From: SHZI01 sp031395645
GTDB taxonomy: Bacteria > Pseudomonadota > Gammaproteobacteria > Steroidobacterales > GCA-2729495
DNA length: 64,000 bases
Assembly: GCA_031395645.1 (NCBI GenBank)
Contig: JANNJM010000056.1
Span: forward strand, 11,553 to 75,552
Direction: 5' to 3'
The position numbers and the translations under genes are program-made. The notes beneath the pieces were generated by a model, which had not been told where the DNA came from, did not search any database, and saw only the letters and a program-made list of their open reading frames with translations. Positions 34,906-44,265 of the stretch are shown here, one piece after another; the stretch's first letter is position 1, and each line of letters opens with the position of its first letter.

Positions 34906-37173
34906 TCAGCGCCGCGCGCGGGGTCCGCGTTTCGGCCCTCCGCTCCTTGCACGCACCGGCCCCTGAACTCGCCCGCTGACCCCACCCTCAACGCTGAGCG
35001 CCAGATCGATGCGCGCCTCGTCGGGATCCACGCGAACGACTCGCACCCGTACGTCGTCACCAAGCCGGAAGGCTCGTCCGGTGCGTTCGCCCTTGAGGCC
35101 GCGAGCACCCGGCTCCAGGTGGTAGTAGTCGCTCGGCAGGCTGGTGACATGAATAAGCCCGTCGACGAGCAGGTCACGGAGCATCACGAACAGGCCAAAA
35201 TGAGTAACGCCAGTGACGACGCCATCGAGCGTGGCACCAACCTGATCCTGCATGAAGAGACACTTGCAGCGGGCCTCGACGTAGCGCGTTGCCTCGTCGG
35301 CCCGGCGCTCCTGCATGGACGTGGTAGTGCCCAGCTGCTCGGCGGCCGGTAAATCAGTGGCAAAGGCCGCCGGTTTCCCGCTATCGAGCAGGTGGCCAAT
35401 GCCCCGGTGCACGAGCAGATCCGGATAGCGCCGTATCGGGGATGTGAAGTGGGCATAACTGTTGAGGGCAAGTCCAAAGTGTCCCTTGTTTGCGGGCTGG
35501 TACACCGCCTGCTTCATGCTGCGCAGAACGGCAGTGGCGAGCATGGGAAAGTCGGGCCGGTCGCTGATCAGTTTCAGCACGCGATTGATTTCGCGAGGCT
35601 TGGTACCCGCCGTATCCGCGATCGGAATGCCGAGGCCCTGAAACAGCAGGCGGAGGTCTTCGAGCCGGTCGCCCTCCGGTCCGGCGTGGACCCGGTACAA
35701 CGTGGTCAGCTTGTGCTTGCCCAGGTAGCGGGCTGCCTCCACGTTGGCGGCAATCATGCATTCTTCAATCAGCCGGTGGGCATCATTGCGACGCCGGGAT
35801 GCCACGCCGATGATGCCACCCGAGGCATTCAGCTGGATTTTGATCTCGGGCAGGTCAAGGTCGAGGGCACCGCGACGCTCCCGCGCCGTGCGCAAACTAG
35901 CATAGACCCCGTACAAATTATCCAGCACGGGCCGGACCGGATCCGGAACTCCGGAACCCGGCTCTCCGCGCTGGTACTGGTCAACGGCGTTGTAGGTAAG
36001 TCGTGCCCGGGAATGCATCACGGCGCGGTAGAACGTAGAGCCAGAAACGTTGCCCTTCTGGTCCACGCGCATGTCGCAAACCATGCACAGCCGATCTACG
36101 GCAGGCTTGAGAGAGCACAGTTCATTGGATAATTCCTCCGGGAGCATCGGTACCACCCGGTCAGGGAAATACACGGACGTGCCGCGCCGTCGGGCTTCCG
36201 TATCAATGGCCTCCCCGCTCCGGACGTAGTGCGAGACATCCGCAATGGCCACGACGAGTCGCCAGCCATCGCCCAAGGGCTCGGCGTAGACCGCATCATC
36301 GAAATCCCGTGCGTCCTCCCCATCGATCGTCACCAGCGGCAGATCGCGCAGGTTGGTCCGCCCACGCTTGTCCGCGGCATCGACTTCCGCGCCGATCAGC
36401 CGCGCGTCGCCGATGGCGCGCTCGGGCCAGCGGGACGGAATGTGGAACATTTCGATGGCAGCATTGGTAAGTACGCGTGGATCGCGGGGATCGCCCAGAA
36501 CCTCAACCACCCGGCCCCGGGCCTCGTGGGCGGGACCGGGATACTCGAGAATCTCCAGCTTGACGAGCTGACCAGGCTCGGCGCCGCCCCGGTCACGATC
36601 GGTCACGATAAAGTGGTGAGGCGAGCGGCCGGTTTCAACGACCCAGCCGAGATCGCGCTCACGGTGGTAGCGTCCCACGAGACTGTCACGACTGCGGGTG
36701 AGGATTTCAACCACGGTGCCTGCACGCCGCCCACCGCGGCCACTGCCACCAACCCGCACGGCGACCCGATCGCCGTCGAGCACGGCGCGCATTTCCGGCA
36801 CCGGGAGGTAGACATCATCAGACCCGTCGTCGGGAACGAGAAAGCCGAATCCGTCCCGGTGGGCCGTGACGGTGCCCGGAACGACGTCGAGCTTGTCGCT
36901 CAGGCAATATTCACCGCGGCGATTGACGAGCAACTGGCCCGCTGTGCGCAATGCCTCCAGGCGGCGACCGAGATCCGCGACCGGGCGTTCGCCCGAGATG
37001 CCCAGCGCAGCCGCCAGAGCGGCCAGCGTCAGTGGCACCCCCTGCGTGCGGAGCGCGTCGAGCAAGGCGCCAGGATCGGGGACAGGGTGGCGGTAGGGGG
37101 CCTTCGCGTCGCTTCGTACCGGAGAAACTGCTGTTGACGTGCGGTGCCCGCGCCGCTTACGCATGAAAGACAT
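34906..37173 (-). CDS. rnr: RNase R, 3'-5' exoribonuclease
   Basis: RNase R degrades structured RNA. The 755-residue protein has an N-terminal helix-turn-helix region (about 30-90), cold-shock domains (about 95-225) and the RNB catalytic domain with DGEDARDFDDAVYAEPLGDG, whose Asp cluster binds magnesium. A C-terminal S1 domain (DGVVTGVTHFGLFVMLRDLL) and a basic tail (KRGPRARR) follow. The ATG at 37173 is used; the ATG three codons later (37164) is as good. Confidence 0.96.
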   Translation of the reverse strand: MSFMRKRRGHRTSTAVSPVRSDAKAPYRHPVPDPGALLDALRTQGVPLTLAALAAALGISGERPVADLGRRLEALRTAGQLLVNRRGEYCLSDKLDVVPGTVTAHRDGFGFLVPDDGSDDVYLPVPEMRAVLDGDRVAVRVGGSGRGGRRAGTVVEILTRSRDSLVGRYHRERDLGWVVETGRSPHHFIVTDRDRGGAEPGQLVKLEILEYPGPAHEARGRVVEVLGDPRDPRVLTNAAIEMFHIPSRWPERAIGDARLIGAEVDAADKRGRTNLRDLPLVTIDGEDARDFDDAVYAEPLGDGWRLVVAIADVSHYVRSGEAIDTEARRRGTSVYFPDRVVPMLPEELSNELCSLKPAVDRLCMVCDMRVDQKGNVSGSTFYRAVMHSRARLTYNAVDQYQRGEPGSGVPDPVRPVLDNLYGVYASLRTARERRGALDLDLPEIKIQLNASGGIIGVASRRRNDAHRLIEECMIAANVEAARYLGKHKLTTLYRVHAGPEGDRLEDLRLLFQGLGIPIADTAGTKPREINRVLKLISDRPDFPMLATAVLRSMKQAVYQPANKGHFGLALNSYAHFTSPIRRYPDLLVHRGIGHLLDSGKPAAFATDLPAAEQLGTTTSMQERRADEATRYVEARCKCLFMQDQVGATLDGVVTGVTHFGLFVMLRDLLVDGLIHVTSLPSDYYHLEPGARGLKGERTGRAFRLGDDVRVRVVRVDPDEARIDLALSVEGGVSGRVQGPVRARSGGPKRGPRARR

Positions 37174-37193
37174 CTGCCAATTTGGTCATTGCG

Positions 37194-37222
37194 TTGACAA
37201 GCATACAGCCTGCCATTAGATT
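37194..37222 (+). promoter_or_regulatory. Sigma-70 promoter of tRNA-Leu
   Basis: A perfect -35 TTGACA (37194-37199), a 17-nt spacer and -10 TAGATT (37217-37222, 4/6) precede the tRNA by 30 nt. The GC-rich segment after the -10 (gccgc) resembles the discriminator of stringently controlled stable RNA promoters. Confidence 0.75.
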
Positions 37223-37251
37223 GCCGCACTCTTATTCGGCCTTACCACCGC

Positions 37252-37338
<87 letters not shown>

Positions 37339-37364
37339 CGCTTGACGGCCCACGAGAGCCAACG

Positions 37365-37955
37365 TCAGTTCCTTAACGCTGGTCTCACCGGCCGCTCGGT
37401 CGACACTGCGGCGGGATCAATCCCGGCCGGCGCTGTCGATTGCACCCGCACAAAGCGCTCGCTCTCCTCGCCAAGGAGTGACGACGTGCTGCCCGTTATC
37501 AGCTCCCAGTCTGCCTCGCTGAGCAGTGTGGACGTCAGGTGGCGAAGCGAATGACTGCGCGCCCCCAGCACATTGACGACAAAATCAATGTACGTCCGGG
37601 CCGCCACTTCGAACCGGGCCCGGGCCGGAAAGCCCAGCTGACGAAGCTCGCCGGCAGCCGCGTCGAAGGCGCCAAGCGCCGTGGCGCTGTCGTGCAGCCG
37701 GGTCTTGAGGCCGGCAATCCTCTCGTGATCTTCGGTCTGCGTCGCTGCCACCCGGCCGGCGATCAGATCGGCCAGGCGCAGATCCTGGCCGATCAGCCGG
37801 CGCTGGGCGGGGACGAGGTAGTCCGCACAGGCCAGATAGAACCCGATCGGATCCCCCGGCAGCTTCGACCAGGCCTCGATACCGGCCCTAAAGGCCTCGC
37901 GAACCTGCAGGTTCCGGCGCCGTTCCCATTGCAATATTTCGAGCGGCTTTAGCAC
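37365..37955 (-). CDS. Conserved-looking helical protein, function unknown
   Basis: I do not recognise the family of this 196-residue protein with certainty. It is almost all helical and soluble, with no signal peptide. It begins MLKPLEILQWERRRNLQVRE and ends in a Pro/Ala-rich tail (about 165-196). Spaced acidic and His residues (TEDHERI, YIDFVVNVLGARSHSLRHL, SEADW) recall hemerythrin-like four-helix bundles, but ligand spacing was not verified. It lies 27 nt after the DUF6279-like lipoprotein gene and ends 26 nt from tRNA-Leu on the other strand. Confidence 0.65.
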   Translation of the reverse strand: MLKPLEILQWERRRNLQVREAFRAGIEAWSKLPGDPIGFYLACADYLVPAQRRLIGQDLRLADLIAGRVAATQTEDHERIAGLKTRLHDSATALGAFDAAAGELRQLGFPARARFEVAARTYIDFVVNVLGARSHSLRHLTSTLLSEADWELITGSTSSLLGEESERFVRVQSTAPAGIDPAAVSTERPVRPALRN

Positions 37956-37982
37956 GGGATTACTCCACGAGATGGCATTTAC

Positions 37983-38879
37983 TCAGTCCTTGCCACGAAC
38001 GAGCGCGTCGAAGTCACCGGCGTAGGTGGTCAGGTTCTTCCGCAGATGCTCGGACTGGGCTACAGAGAGACTGCCTAGGACTTCGGTGACCAACTGAAAA
38101 GATCGCTGCTGGTTTTCGACGACCAGCTGCCGGTAGCCCGGCGGGTCGAACTGGTTCGGGTTCAGCATGAGATTCGTCAGCCGCTCGGCGAACCTAGGGT
38201 CAGACTTCCTGCCGACCAGCAGGATCCGAAGCTGCTGCTGCCAGGCGGCCCGCCGGCGCAGCCAGTCGGCTGACAGTTCGTGCAGTCCCGCCCCGCTGCG
38301 GTGTATGAGTGCGTCCTGGGTATCGTTCAGCCGCCCGGTGAAACGACGAAATGTCCGAATGATCGCCTTGTCCTGTTTTTTCCGGCGCTCCTCAGCCGTG
38401 CTGCCCGAGTAGTCCTCAGCGAGCTCCTCGTTCTCCTCGGCCAGATTCGCAAAAAGCTCCTCAACCTGCTCGTCGGAGAGCGTCTGCAGTAGCGCCGCGA
38501 CCTCGGGACAGATCCGCTGCAGCAGGGTGTCCCACAGTTCGACGATCTCGGCGTAGCGATCAGCTATAAAGAGCGGGTCTGGAGGCGCTCCAATGCCCTC
38601 AAGCAGGTTGCGTGTCAGTGTCGAGTAGCGCGGCAGCTGAGTGGCCCGATGCCAGGTGAGTGTCCGGGCGATCACTGCCTTCGCCTGGGCTTCCTGGGCG
38701 TCGTCCATGTCGAAGTAGTCCTGCACATACCAGAGCGCCAGCCAGTCGAGCTGGTTGTAAACCACGCGGATGACGCAACCGCCGAGCAGGGTAGCCGCCA
38801 GCAGACCAGTCACCGCCAGTCGCAGCCACGTAAAACCGCGCGTCCAGCTGTTGACCGCTAGCGGTATCCGGTGTGGCAT
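37983..38879 (-). CDS. DUF6279-like lipoprotein
   Basis: The 298-residue protein has a hydrophobic N-terminus ending in a lipobox (LLGGC, Cys35). Directly after it comes VVYNQLDWLALWYVQDYFDM and then QAKAVIARTLTWHRATQLPRY. This YNxxDW...WHRxxQLP layout is that of DUF6279 lipoproteins, of unknown function. The rest is long amphipathic helices with a charged block (EENEELAEDYSGSTAEERRK). It lies 19 nt after purA. Confidence 0.8.
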   Translation of the reverse strand: MPHRIPLAVNSWTRGFTWLRLAVTGLLAATLLGGCVIRVVYNQLDWLALWYVQDYFDMDDAQEAQAKAVIARTLTWHRATQLPRYSTLTRNLLEGIGAPPDPLFIADRYAEIVELWDTLLQRICPEVAALLQTLSDEQVEELFANLAEENEELAEDYSGSTAEERRKKQDKAIIRTFRRFTGRLNDTQDALIHRSGAGLHELSADWLRRRAAWQQQLRILLVGRKSDPRFAERLTNLMLNPNQFDPPGYRQLVVENQQRSFQLVTEVLGSLSVAQSEHLRKNLTTYAGDFDALVRGKD

Positions 38880-38898
38880 AGGGGGGCGACCTGCAGCG

Positions 38899-40191
38899 TC
38901 AGTCGAAAGGGTGGCGCAGTACGATGTTGTGATCGCGATCAGCGCCAGTGGAAATCATGTCCACCGGCACGCCAACAATGGTCTCCAGGCGGCGGAGGTA
39001 GTCCCGGGCCTCAACAGGAAGTCCGTCGATAGTCCGGACGCCAAGCGTGGAGGCTGACCAGCCCGGCAGCTCCTCATAGACGGGCACGACATCTGTGTAG
39101 TGATCGACGAGCAGCGGCGGATTACTGGTGACATGCCCCTGCAAGCGGTAGCCCGTGCAGATCTTAACCACCGGAAATCCGTCCAGAACGTCGAGCTTGG
39201 TGACACACAGGCCGGTCACGCTGCTGTTGATCACCGCCCGGCGCACGGCTACGGCATCGAACCACCCGCAGCGCCGCGGCCGGCCTGTGGTTGAGCCGAA
39301 TTCAACGCCGACCCGCGCCAGCCGCCCTCCGACCTCGTCGAACAGTTCGGTGGGAAATGGCCCACTGCCCACGCGCGTGGCATAGGCTTTCACGACCCCG
39401 AGCACGTAGTCAAAATCGGCCGGCCCGAGGCCGGAACCGGTGGCAGCAGCACCTGCCGAAGTATTTGAAGACGTCACGTAGGGATAGGTACCGTGATCAA
39501 CATCGAGCATCGCACCCTGGGCGCCCTCGAACATCAGCCTGGCACCGCTCCGGCGCAGGTCACTGAGATACGCTACCGTGTCGGTCACCATTGGCCGGAC
39601 ACGTGCTGCGAGCCCAAGCCACTCGTCACGAGTAGCCTCCACGCTCACCGTTGCGGTCGCGTAGTACTTCTCGAGCATGAAGTTGTGCAACTCCATGACC
39701 TCAGCGAGTCGTTCCACAAACTGCCGCTCATCGAAAAGATCGGCCAGGCGCAGCGAGCGGCGTCCCACCTTGTCTTCGTAGGCCGGGCCAATTCCCCGGC
39801 CCGTGGTCCCAATTGGGCGATTGCCGAGCGCCCTCTCCCGCGCCTGATCCAGGGCGATGTGCGTGGGAAGAATGAGCGGGCATGCCGCGCTGAGCTTCAG
39901 GCGATCCGCGACACTGATGCCGCGGGCCTCCAGGCCATCGATCTCAGTCAGCAACGACGGGAGGTGCACCACCACGCCATTGCCGATGACGCAGACGACC
40001 GCCGGGCGCAGGATGCCCGACGGAATCAGGTGCAGGACCGTCTTCTGCCCATTGATGATGAGCGTGTGTCCGGCGTTGTGCCCGCCCTGAAAGCGGACCA
40101 CGGCGTGGGCCTGCTCGGTCAACAGGTCCACGATCTTGCCCTTGCCTTCGTCACCCCACTGGGTGCCAATGACGATTACGCTCTTGCCCAC
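38899..40191 (-). CDS. purA: Adenylosuccinate synthetase
   Basis: PurA catalyses the GTP-dependent first step from IMP to AMP. The 430-residue enzyme starts at GTG 40191 (GKSVIVIGTQWGDEGKGKIV), which is the conserved N-terminus including the catalytic Asp in WGDEGKGK. Other signatures are FQGGHNAGHTL, GTTGRGIGPAYEDKVGRR, FEGAQGAMLDVDHGTYPYVT and GSTTGRPRRCGWFD. The frame upstream of 40191 overlaps the DUF2065 gene. The start is 2 nt after that gene's stop. Confidence 0.98.
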   Translation of the reverse strand: MGKSVIVIGTQWGDEGKGKIVDLLTEQAHAVVRFQGGHNAGHTLIINGQKTVLHLIPSGILRPAVVCVIGNGVVVHLPSLLTEIDGLEARGISVADRLKLSAACPLILPTHIALDQARERALGNRPIGTTGRGIGPAYEDKVGRRSLRLADLFDERQFVERLAEVMELHNFMLEKYYATATVSVEATRDEWLGLAARVRPMVTDTVAYLSDLRRSGARLMFEGAQGAMLDVDHGTYPYVTSSNTSAGAAATGSGLGPADFDYVLGVVKAYATRVGSGPFPTELFDEVGGRLARVGVEFGSTTGRPRRCGWFDAVAVRRAVINSSVTGLCVTKLDVLDGFPVVKICTGYRLQGHVTSNPPLLVDHYTDVVPVYEELPGWSASTLGVRTIDGLPVEARDYLRRLETIVGVPVDMISTGADRDHNIVLRHPFD

Positions 40192-40193
40192 GA

Positions 40194-40391
40194 TCAGCTT
40201 CCGCCCCGCACGAACACCAGCAGCACAAGGCCCACCAGCATGCTTACCAGTCCGAACACGCGCAGCTGCCCCGGAGACAACTCCGCAATCGCACTCATGC
40301 TGCGTCGCCAACCCTCGGGACTCAAGAAGGGCAGAACGCCCTCGAGCACCAGGTACAGCGCGAGAGCCGTCAGAAAATCGTTCCAGTCCAT
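40194..40391 (-). CDS. DUF2065 (YjeT-like) small membrane protein
   Basis: A 65-residue protein with two hydrophobic segments (DFLTALALYLVLEGVLPFL and VFGLVSMLVGLVLLVFV) around LSPEGWRRSMSAIAELSPGQ. Length and the sequence around GLLPF/SPEGWRR match DUF2065. A gene of this family between hflC and purA is standard in gammaproteobacteria. The function is unknown. It lies 78 nt after hflC. Confidence 0.9.
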   Translation of the reverse strand: MDWNDFLTALALYLVLEGVLPFLSPEGWRRSMSAIAELSPGQLRVFGLVSMLVGLVLLVFVRGGS

Positions 40392-40469
40392 CGAATCAGT
40401 CGGCGGTCCACCCGCAGCGTAGTGCCGCAGCAGGCCGCTGAGTCCTATCCGCAGGCGAGCAGCGCCGCA

Positions 40470-41339
40470 TCAGCGCCCTGCGTCCGGCCTCTCCATGTAG
40501 CGGAAGAATTCGCTGCTCTTGTCGAGAACGAGGAGGTCATTTTCTTTGCCCAGTGACCGGCGATAGGCCTGGATGCTCCGGTAGAAAGCAAAGAACTCCG
40601 GATCCTTGCGATAGGCCTCCGCGTAGATCCGCGCGGCCTCGGCATCCCCGGCACCCCGGACCTTTTCGGCGTCCCGATAGGCCTCGGCAAGGGTCACAGT
40701 GCGCTCGCGGTCTGCTTCCGCACGAATCTGCTCGGCAGCCTCGGCTCCCTGAGCTCGCAACTCGGAGGCGGTACGCGCGCGCTCCTGCCGCATCCGGTCA
40801 AATACAGAATCGCTGACCTGTTCCGGAAATTCAGTTCGCTTGACGCGCACGTCGACGACCTCGATGCCGAGGGTTCGCGCGTTCTTGCGGGCACTGGCGA
40901 GCATGTTGTCGAGCAACTCCCGGCGCTCGGCGGTAACCACCTGAGGAACCGTTCGCTTGGCGAACTCGCTGCGAACACCATCTTTCACGATTTCGATCAG
41001 ACGCTGAGCAGCCAGCAATTCGTCACCGCGTGTAGCACGGTAGTAGGCACCGACGTCAATGATTCGCCACTTGACGAAGAAATCCACAAAAAGATTTTTC
41101 TTCTCAAACGTCAGGAACAGCTCCTGCGGGTTCGTCTGCGTCAGGATCTGCCGCGGGTACTTCCTCACGTCGTTGATGAAGGGAACCTTGAAGTGAAGCC
41201 CGGGCTCGAATTCCGTCTGGATGATCTTGCCCAGCCGGAACTTTATGGCGAGCTCGCGCTGATCGACGGTGAACACCGACATGCTGGCGACCCACGCCAG
41301 CAGCAGCAAACCAAGCGGCAGAAGTGCGCGAATGTTCAT
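40470..41339 (-). CDS. hflC: HflC, regulator of FtsH
   Basis: HflC with HflK forms the large membrane cage that surrounds FtsH and modulates its proteolysis. The 289-residue SPFH protein has an N-terminal membrane helix (about 5-22, LLPLGLLLLAWVASMSVF), the SPFH domain with VDQRELAIKFRLGK and FKVPFINDVRKYP, and a coiled-coil tail (TASELRAQGAEAAEQIRAEA). Its start overlaps the hflK stop by 4 nt. Confidence 0.96.
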   Translation of the reverse strand: MNIRALLPLGLLLLAWVASMSVFTVDQRELAIKFRLGKIIQTEFEPGLHFKVPFINDVRKYPRQILTQTNPQELFLTFEKKNLFVDFFVKWRIIDVGAYYRATRGDELLAAQRLIEIVKDGVRSEFAKRTVPQVVTAERRELLDNMLASARKNARTLGIEVVDVRVKRTEFPEQVSDSVFDRMRQERARTASELRAQGAEAAEQIRAEADRERTVTLAEAYRDAEKVRGAGDAEAARIYAEAYRKDPEFFAFYRSIQAYRRSLGKENDLLVLDKSSEFFRYMERPDAGR

Positions 41340-42487
41340 CGGGCTTCCCGGGTGCGACGGTCTTCACGGTCACGGGTGGCGGTCGACGCTTCGGCAGCGG
41401 CGCTGGCGGCCGGGGCCCGATTGGGCTGCCCAACAGCCGCCGCAGCCGGCTGACGCCGCTGCTCCAGGATCTTGTCCACCGGCAGGTAAATCAGATTGTT
41501 GCCCTTGCCCGTATCGACGAGCACCTTGCTCGAATTGGCATAGATATCCTCCATCGCTTCGAGGTAAAGCCGCCGACGCGTAACGTCTGGCGCCAGTTGA
41601 TACTGGCCCAGCAACTGGGTGAAGCGGGATGCCTCACCCTGCGCATCTGCGACCACCCTGGCCCGGTAACCTTCGGAGTCCTGCTGGCGGCGGACGGCTT
41701 CACCGCGGGCCCTCGGCAGTACGTCGTTGGCGTAGGCCTGGGCCTCGAAGGAGAGCCGCTCACGGTCTTCGCGCGCCTTGATGGCGTCCTGCACGGCCGC
41801 CTCCACCTGACTTGGAAAATTAGCATCCTGAAGATTAACCTTGGTCACCAGCATGCCGGTCTGATACTCATCCAGAGTCTGCTGAATCAACTTCTCCGTC
41901 AGTACGGCAATTTCAGTTCGGCCCTCCAGCAACACGAAGTCCAGTTTGTTCTTGCCGATGACTTCACGAATGGCGCTTTCGCTGATGTCCTGCAAAGTAG
42001 CTTCCGGGTCGCGGACATTAAACAGGTACTTCACCGGATCTGCGCGACGGTATTGGACCACCAGGTCGACAACAACAATGTTTTCGTCCGCTGTCAGCAT
42101 GCGGGTCTGCTGCTTGAAGGGCACGACCTCATTGATATTGACGCGCTCAACACGCTCAATGGGCCATGGCAGGTGCCATCGCAAGCCGGGCTCGGTGGAG
42201 GTCTGATACTCGCCGAATCGCGTGACGACGCCTCGCTCAGCGGCATCAACCCGGTAGAACCCCGTGGCGAGCCAGATCACTACCGCAAGAATTCCGAAGA
42301 GACCGACCAGTGGACCGCTCACCGCGCTCCCACTCGGCCCCGTTGAACGCGGCCCGCCTCGTCCACCCCGCAGGAAAGCATTGAGACGCTGTTGCCACTC
42401 GCGGACAATCTTGTCCAGGTCAGGTGGGCCTTCGTTGCGCCCGCGATCCCATGGATTTTTGCCGTTGCCAGACTCGTTCCAGGCCAT
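41336..42487 (-). CDS. hflK: HflK, regulator of FtsH
   Basis: HflK is the partner of HflC in the FtsH-regulating cage. The 383-residue protein starts MAWNESGNGKNPWDRGRNEG, the Gly/Asn-rich cytoplasmic N-terminus typical of HflK. Then come a membrane helix (about 56-73), an SPFH domain (VDAAERGVVTRFGEYQTSTE, then PGLRWHLPWPIERVERVNI) and an Ala-rich tail. Its stop overlaps hflC, and it lies 50 nt after hflX. Confidence 0.96.
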   Translation of the reverse strand: MAWNESGNGKNPWDRGRNEGPPDLDKIVREWQQRLNAFLRGGRGGPRSTGPSGSAVSGPLVGLFGILAVVIWLATGFYRVDAAERGVVTRFGEYQTSTEPGLRWHLPWPIERVERVNINEVVPFKQQTRMLTADENIVVVDLVVQYRRADPVKYLFNVRDPEATLQDISESAIREVIGKNKLDFVLLEGRTEIAVLTEKLIQQTLDEYQTGMLVTKVNLQDANFPSQVEAAVQDAIKAREDRERLSFEAQAYANDVLPRARGEAVRRQQDSEGYRARVVADAQGEASRFTQLLGQYQLAPDVTRRRLYLEAMEDIYANSSKVLVDTGKGNNLIYLPVDKILEQRRQPAAAAVGQPNRAPAASAAAEASTATRDREDRRTREAR

Positions 42488-42537
42488 GCCTTCAGTCCCA
42501 GACTTTCATAGTGATAGACACTCTATTGTGACGTTGC

Positions 42538-43872
42538 CTATTGTGCAGCCGCCGGCCGAATTGCCACTGGATCCGACCACGCTGAGTCTGGCAACCCTGA
42601 GCCCGACAACACACGGAGATGCTCACTACGGTTGAGGTCCTCAAAGCCGCGGCGGTCGAGTTCAAGGTCAAGTTGCCAACCGCCATCTTCCCGCAACCGC
42701 TCAGCGACAATAGCTCCCATTTCATACAGTCGGGCCCGCAAACGGGCCTCGGCCGCCGTCAATTCCACCGTACACTTAAACCGGGCAACGTGGAGGTATT
42801 CTGCGATCGCGCCAAGCAGCGCCTCGATACCGAGGCCCGTGCGCGAAGACACCCAGACGCGCGTCGGAATACCTGTTTCGCTACGGTCCACGCGTGGCTC
42901 AAGATTGAGTATATCAGCCTTGTTGTAGACCTGGAGGCGCGGCAGATGGTCGGCTCCGATCTCCTCCAGCACCTTTACCACTGCGTGCATGCGTTCTTCG
43001 TGGGCCGGATCCGAGCAGTCGATCACGTGCAGCAACAGCCGGGAGTGCTGGGTCTCCTCCAAAGTCGAGCGGAATGCAGCGATCAGCTCGTGTGGCAGTT
43101 CCCGAATGAAGCCCACCGTGTCAGCCAGCACGATGCCATTGCCATCCGGCAGGGTGACACGGCGCAGCGTGGGGTCGAGGGTGGCGAACAGCTGATCGGC
43201 AACCAGCACGCCCGCGTGCGTCAGCAGGTTGAACAGGGTCGATTTGCCGGCATTGGTGTATCCCACCAGCGAGACCGTAGGGACTGCATCTTTACGCCGC
43301 TGCTGACCGGACGTGCGCCGCTGGCGCGCAACGCGCTCGAGCCGCTCACCGAGGCTCCGGATACGCAGTCCGATCAATCGGCGGTCCGTCTCCAGCTGGC
43401 TTTCTCCAGGCCCTCGCATGCCGATACCGCCCTTCTGCCGCTCGAGGTGGGTCCAGCCTCGTACCAACCGGGTCGAGAGGTGCTCCATCTGGGCCAGTTC
43501 AACCTGCAACTTGCCTTCGTGGGTGCGGGCACGCTGGGCGAAGATGTCAAGAATAAGGCCGGTGCGATCAATCACGCGCCGATCGAGCTCCTTTTCGAGA
43601 TTGCGCTGCTGGGCTGGGCTGAGGCGATGGTCGATGAGCACGATCTCGGCACAGGAATCGTGCAGAAGTTGCCGCAGTTCCTCCATCTTGCCGGTACCGA
43701 TGAGGTAGCGCGGATTGAACTGGCGGAGAGAAGCCGTCAGTGCGCCCGCGATTTCGGCGCCTGCGGACAAGGCAAGGGATTGAAATTCCTCCCGGGCTTC
43801 CGGCCCGGGAACGTGACCGAGACCAATGTGAACCAGCACCGCCCGCTCGCCATGACTCGGCCGGTCAAACAA
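42538..43872 (-). CDS. hflX: HflX, ribosome-associated GTPase
   Basis: HflX splits stalled or heat-damaged ribosomes. The 444-residue protein has the HflX N-terminal domain (LIGTGKMEEL, ERQKGGIGMRGPGESQLETD) and a G domain with GYTNAGKSTLFN, DTVGFIRELPHELI and NKAD. The C-terminal region is about 80 residues. The start is TTG 43872, 9 nt after GGGAG; no ATG is available near the conserved N-terminus. It sits in the classic miaA-hfq-hflX-hflK-hflC order. Confidence 0.96.
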   Translation of the reverse strand: MFDRPSHGERAVLVHIGLGHVPGPEAREEFQSLALSAGAEIAGALTASLRQFNPRYLIGTGKMEELRQLLHDSCAEIVLIDHRLSPAQQRNLEKELDRRVIDRTGLILDIFAQRARTHEGKLQVELAQMEHLSTRLVRGWTHLERQKGGIGMRGPGESQLETDRRLIGLRIRSLGERLERVARQRRTSGQQRRKDAVPTVSLVGYTNAGKSTLFNLLTHAGVLVADQLFATLDPTLRRVTLPDGNGIVLADTVGFIRELPHELIAAFRSTLEETQHSRLLLHVIDCSDPAHEERMHAVVKVLEEIGADHLPRLQVYNKADILNLEPRVDRSETGIPTRVWVSSRTGLGIEALLGAIAEYLHVARFKCTVELTAAEARLRARLYEMGAIVAERLREDGGWQLDLELDRRGFEDLNRSEHLRVLSGSGLPDSAWSDPVAIRPAAAQ

Positions 43873-43971
43873 GAGAGGGCTCCCGGATTGGCCTGAAGAG
43901 TGTCCCGATAAGCCAGGCCATACTCAGCCAGGCCTTACTCAGAAAGGCACCTCGGATAGCAGGAAGACTGA

Positions 43972-44211
43972 TCAGTCCTTGCCCTCTTCGTCTGCGTCCG
44001 GCACCTGGATCGCGCGGGACGGCACGACGGTGGAAATAGCATGCTTGTAGACCATCTGGCTGACGCCGTTCTTGAGCAGCACCACGAACTGGTCGAAGGA
44101 CTCGACGGTCCCCTGCAGCTTGATCCCGTTAACGAGATAGACGGAGACAGGCACCTTTTCCTTGCGAAGCGTGTTCAGGAACGGATCTTGCAGCACCTGA
44201 CCTTTGGCCAT
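43972..44211 (-). CDS. hfq: Hfq, RNA chaperone
   Basis: Hfq hexamers pair small RNAs with mRNAs. The 79-residue protein starts at ATG 44211: MAKGQVLQDPFLNTLRKEKV, then the Sm1 motif with LVNGIKLQGTVESFDQFVVL and Sm2 VYKHAISTVVPSR. The proximal-face YKH and QDPFLN residues are intact. The C-terminal tail is short and acidic (IQVPDADEEGKD), much shorter than in E. coli. It lies 54 nt after miaA. Confidence 0.98.
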   Translation of the reverse strand: MAKGQVLQDPFLNTLRKEKVPVSVYLVNGIKLQGTVESFDQFVVLLKNGVSQMVYKHAISTVVPSRAIQVPDADEEGKD

Positions 44212-44265
44212 CTTGGACTCCCGAATTATTCTTATTTGCTTCACCGGAGCCTCCATTCTAGCCGT

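Noticed and set aside
42619..43896. 425-codon plus-strand frame opposite hflX
   Set aside because: Antisense shadow; hflX is complete with all GTPase motifs.
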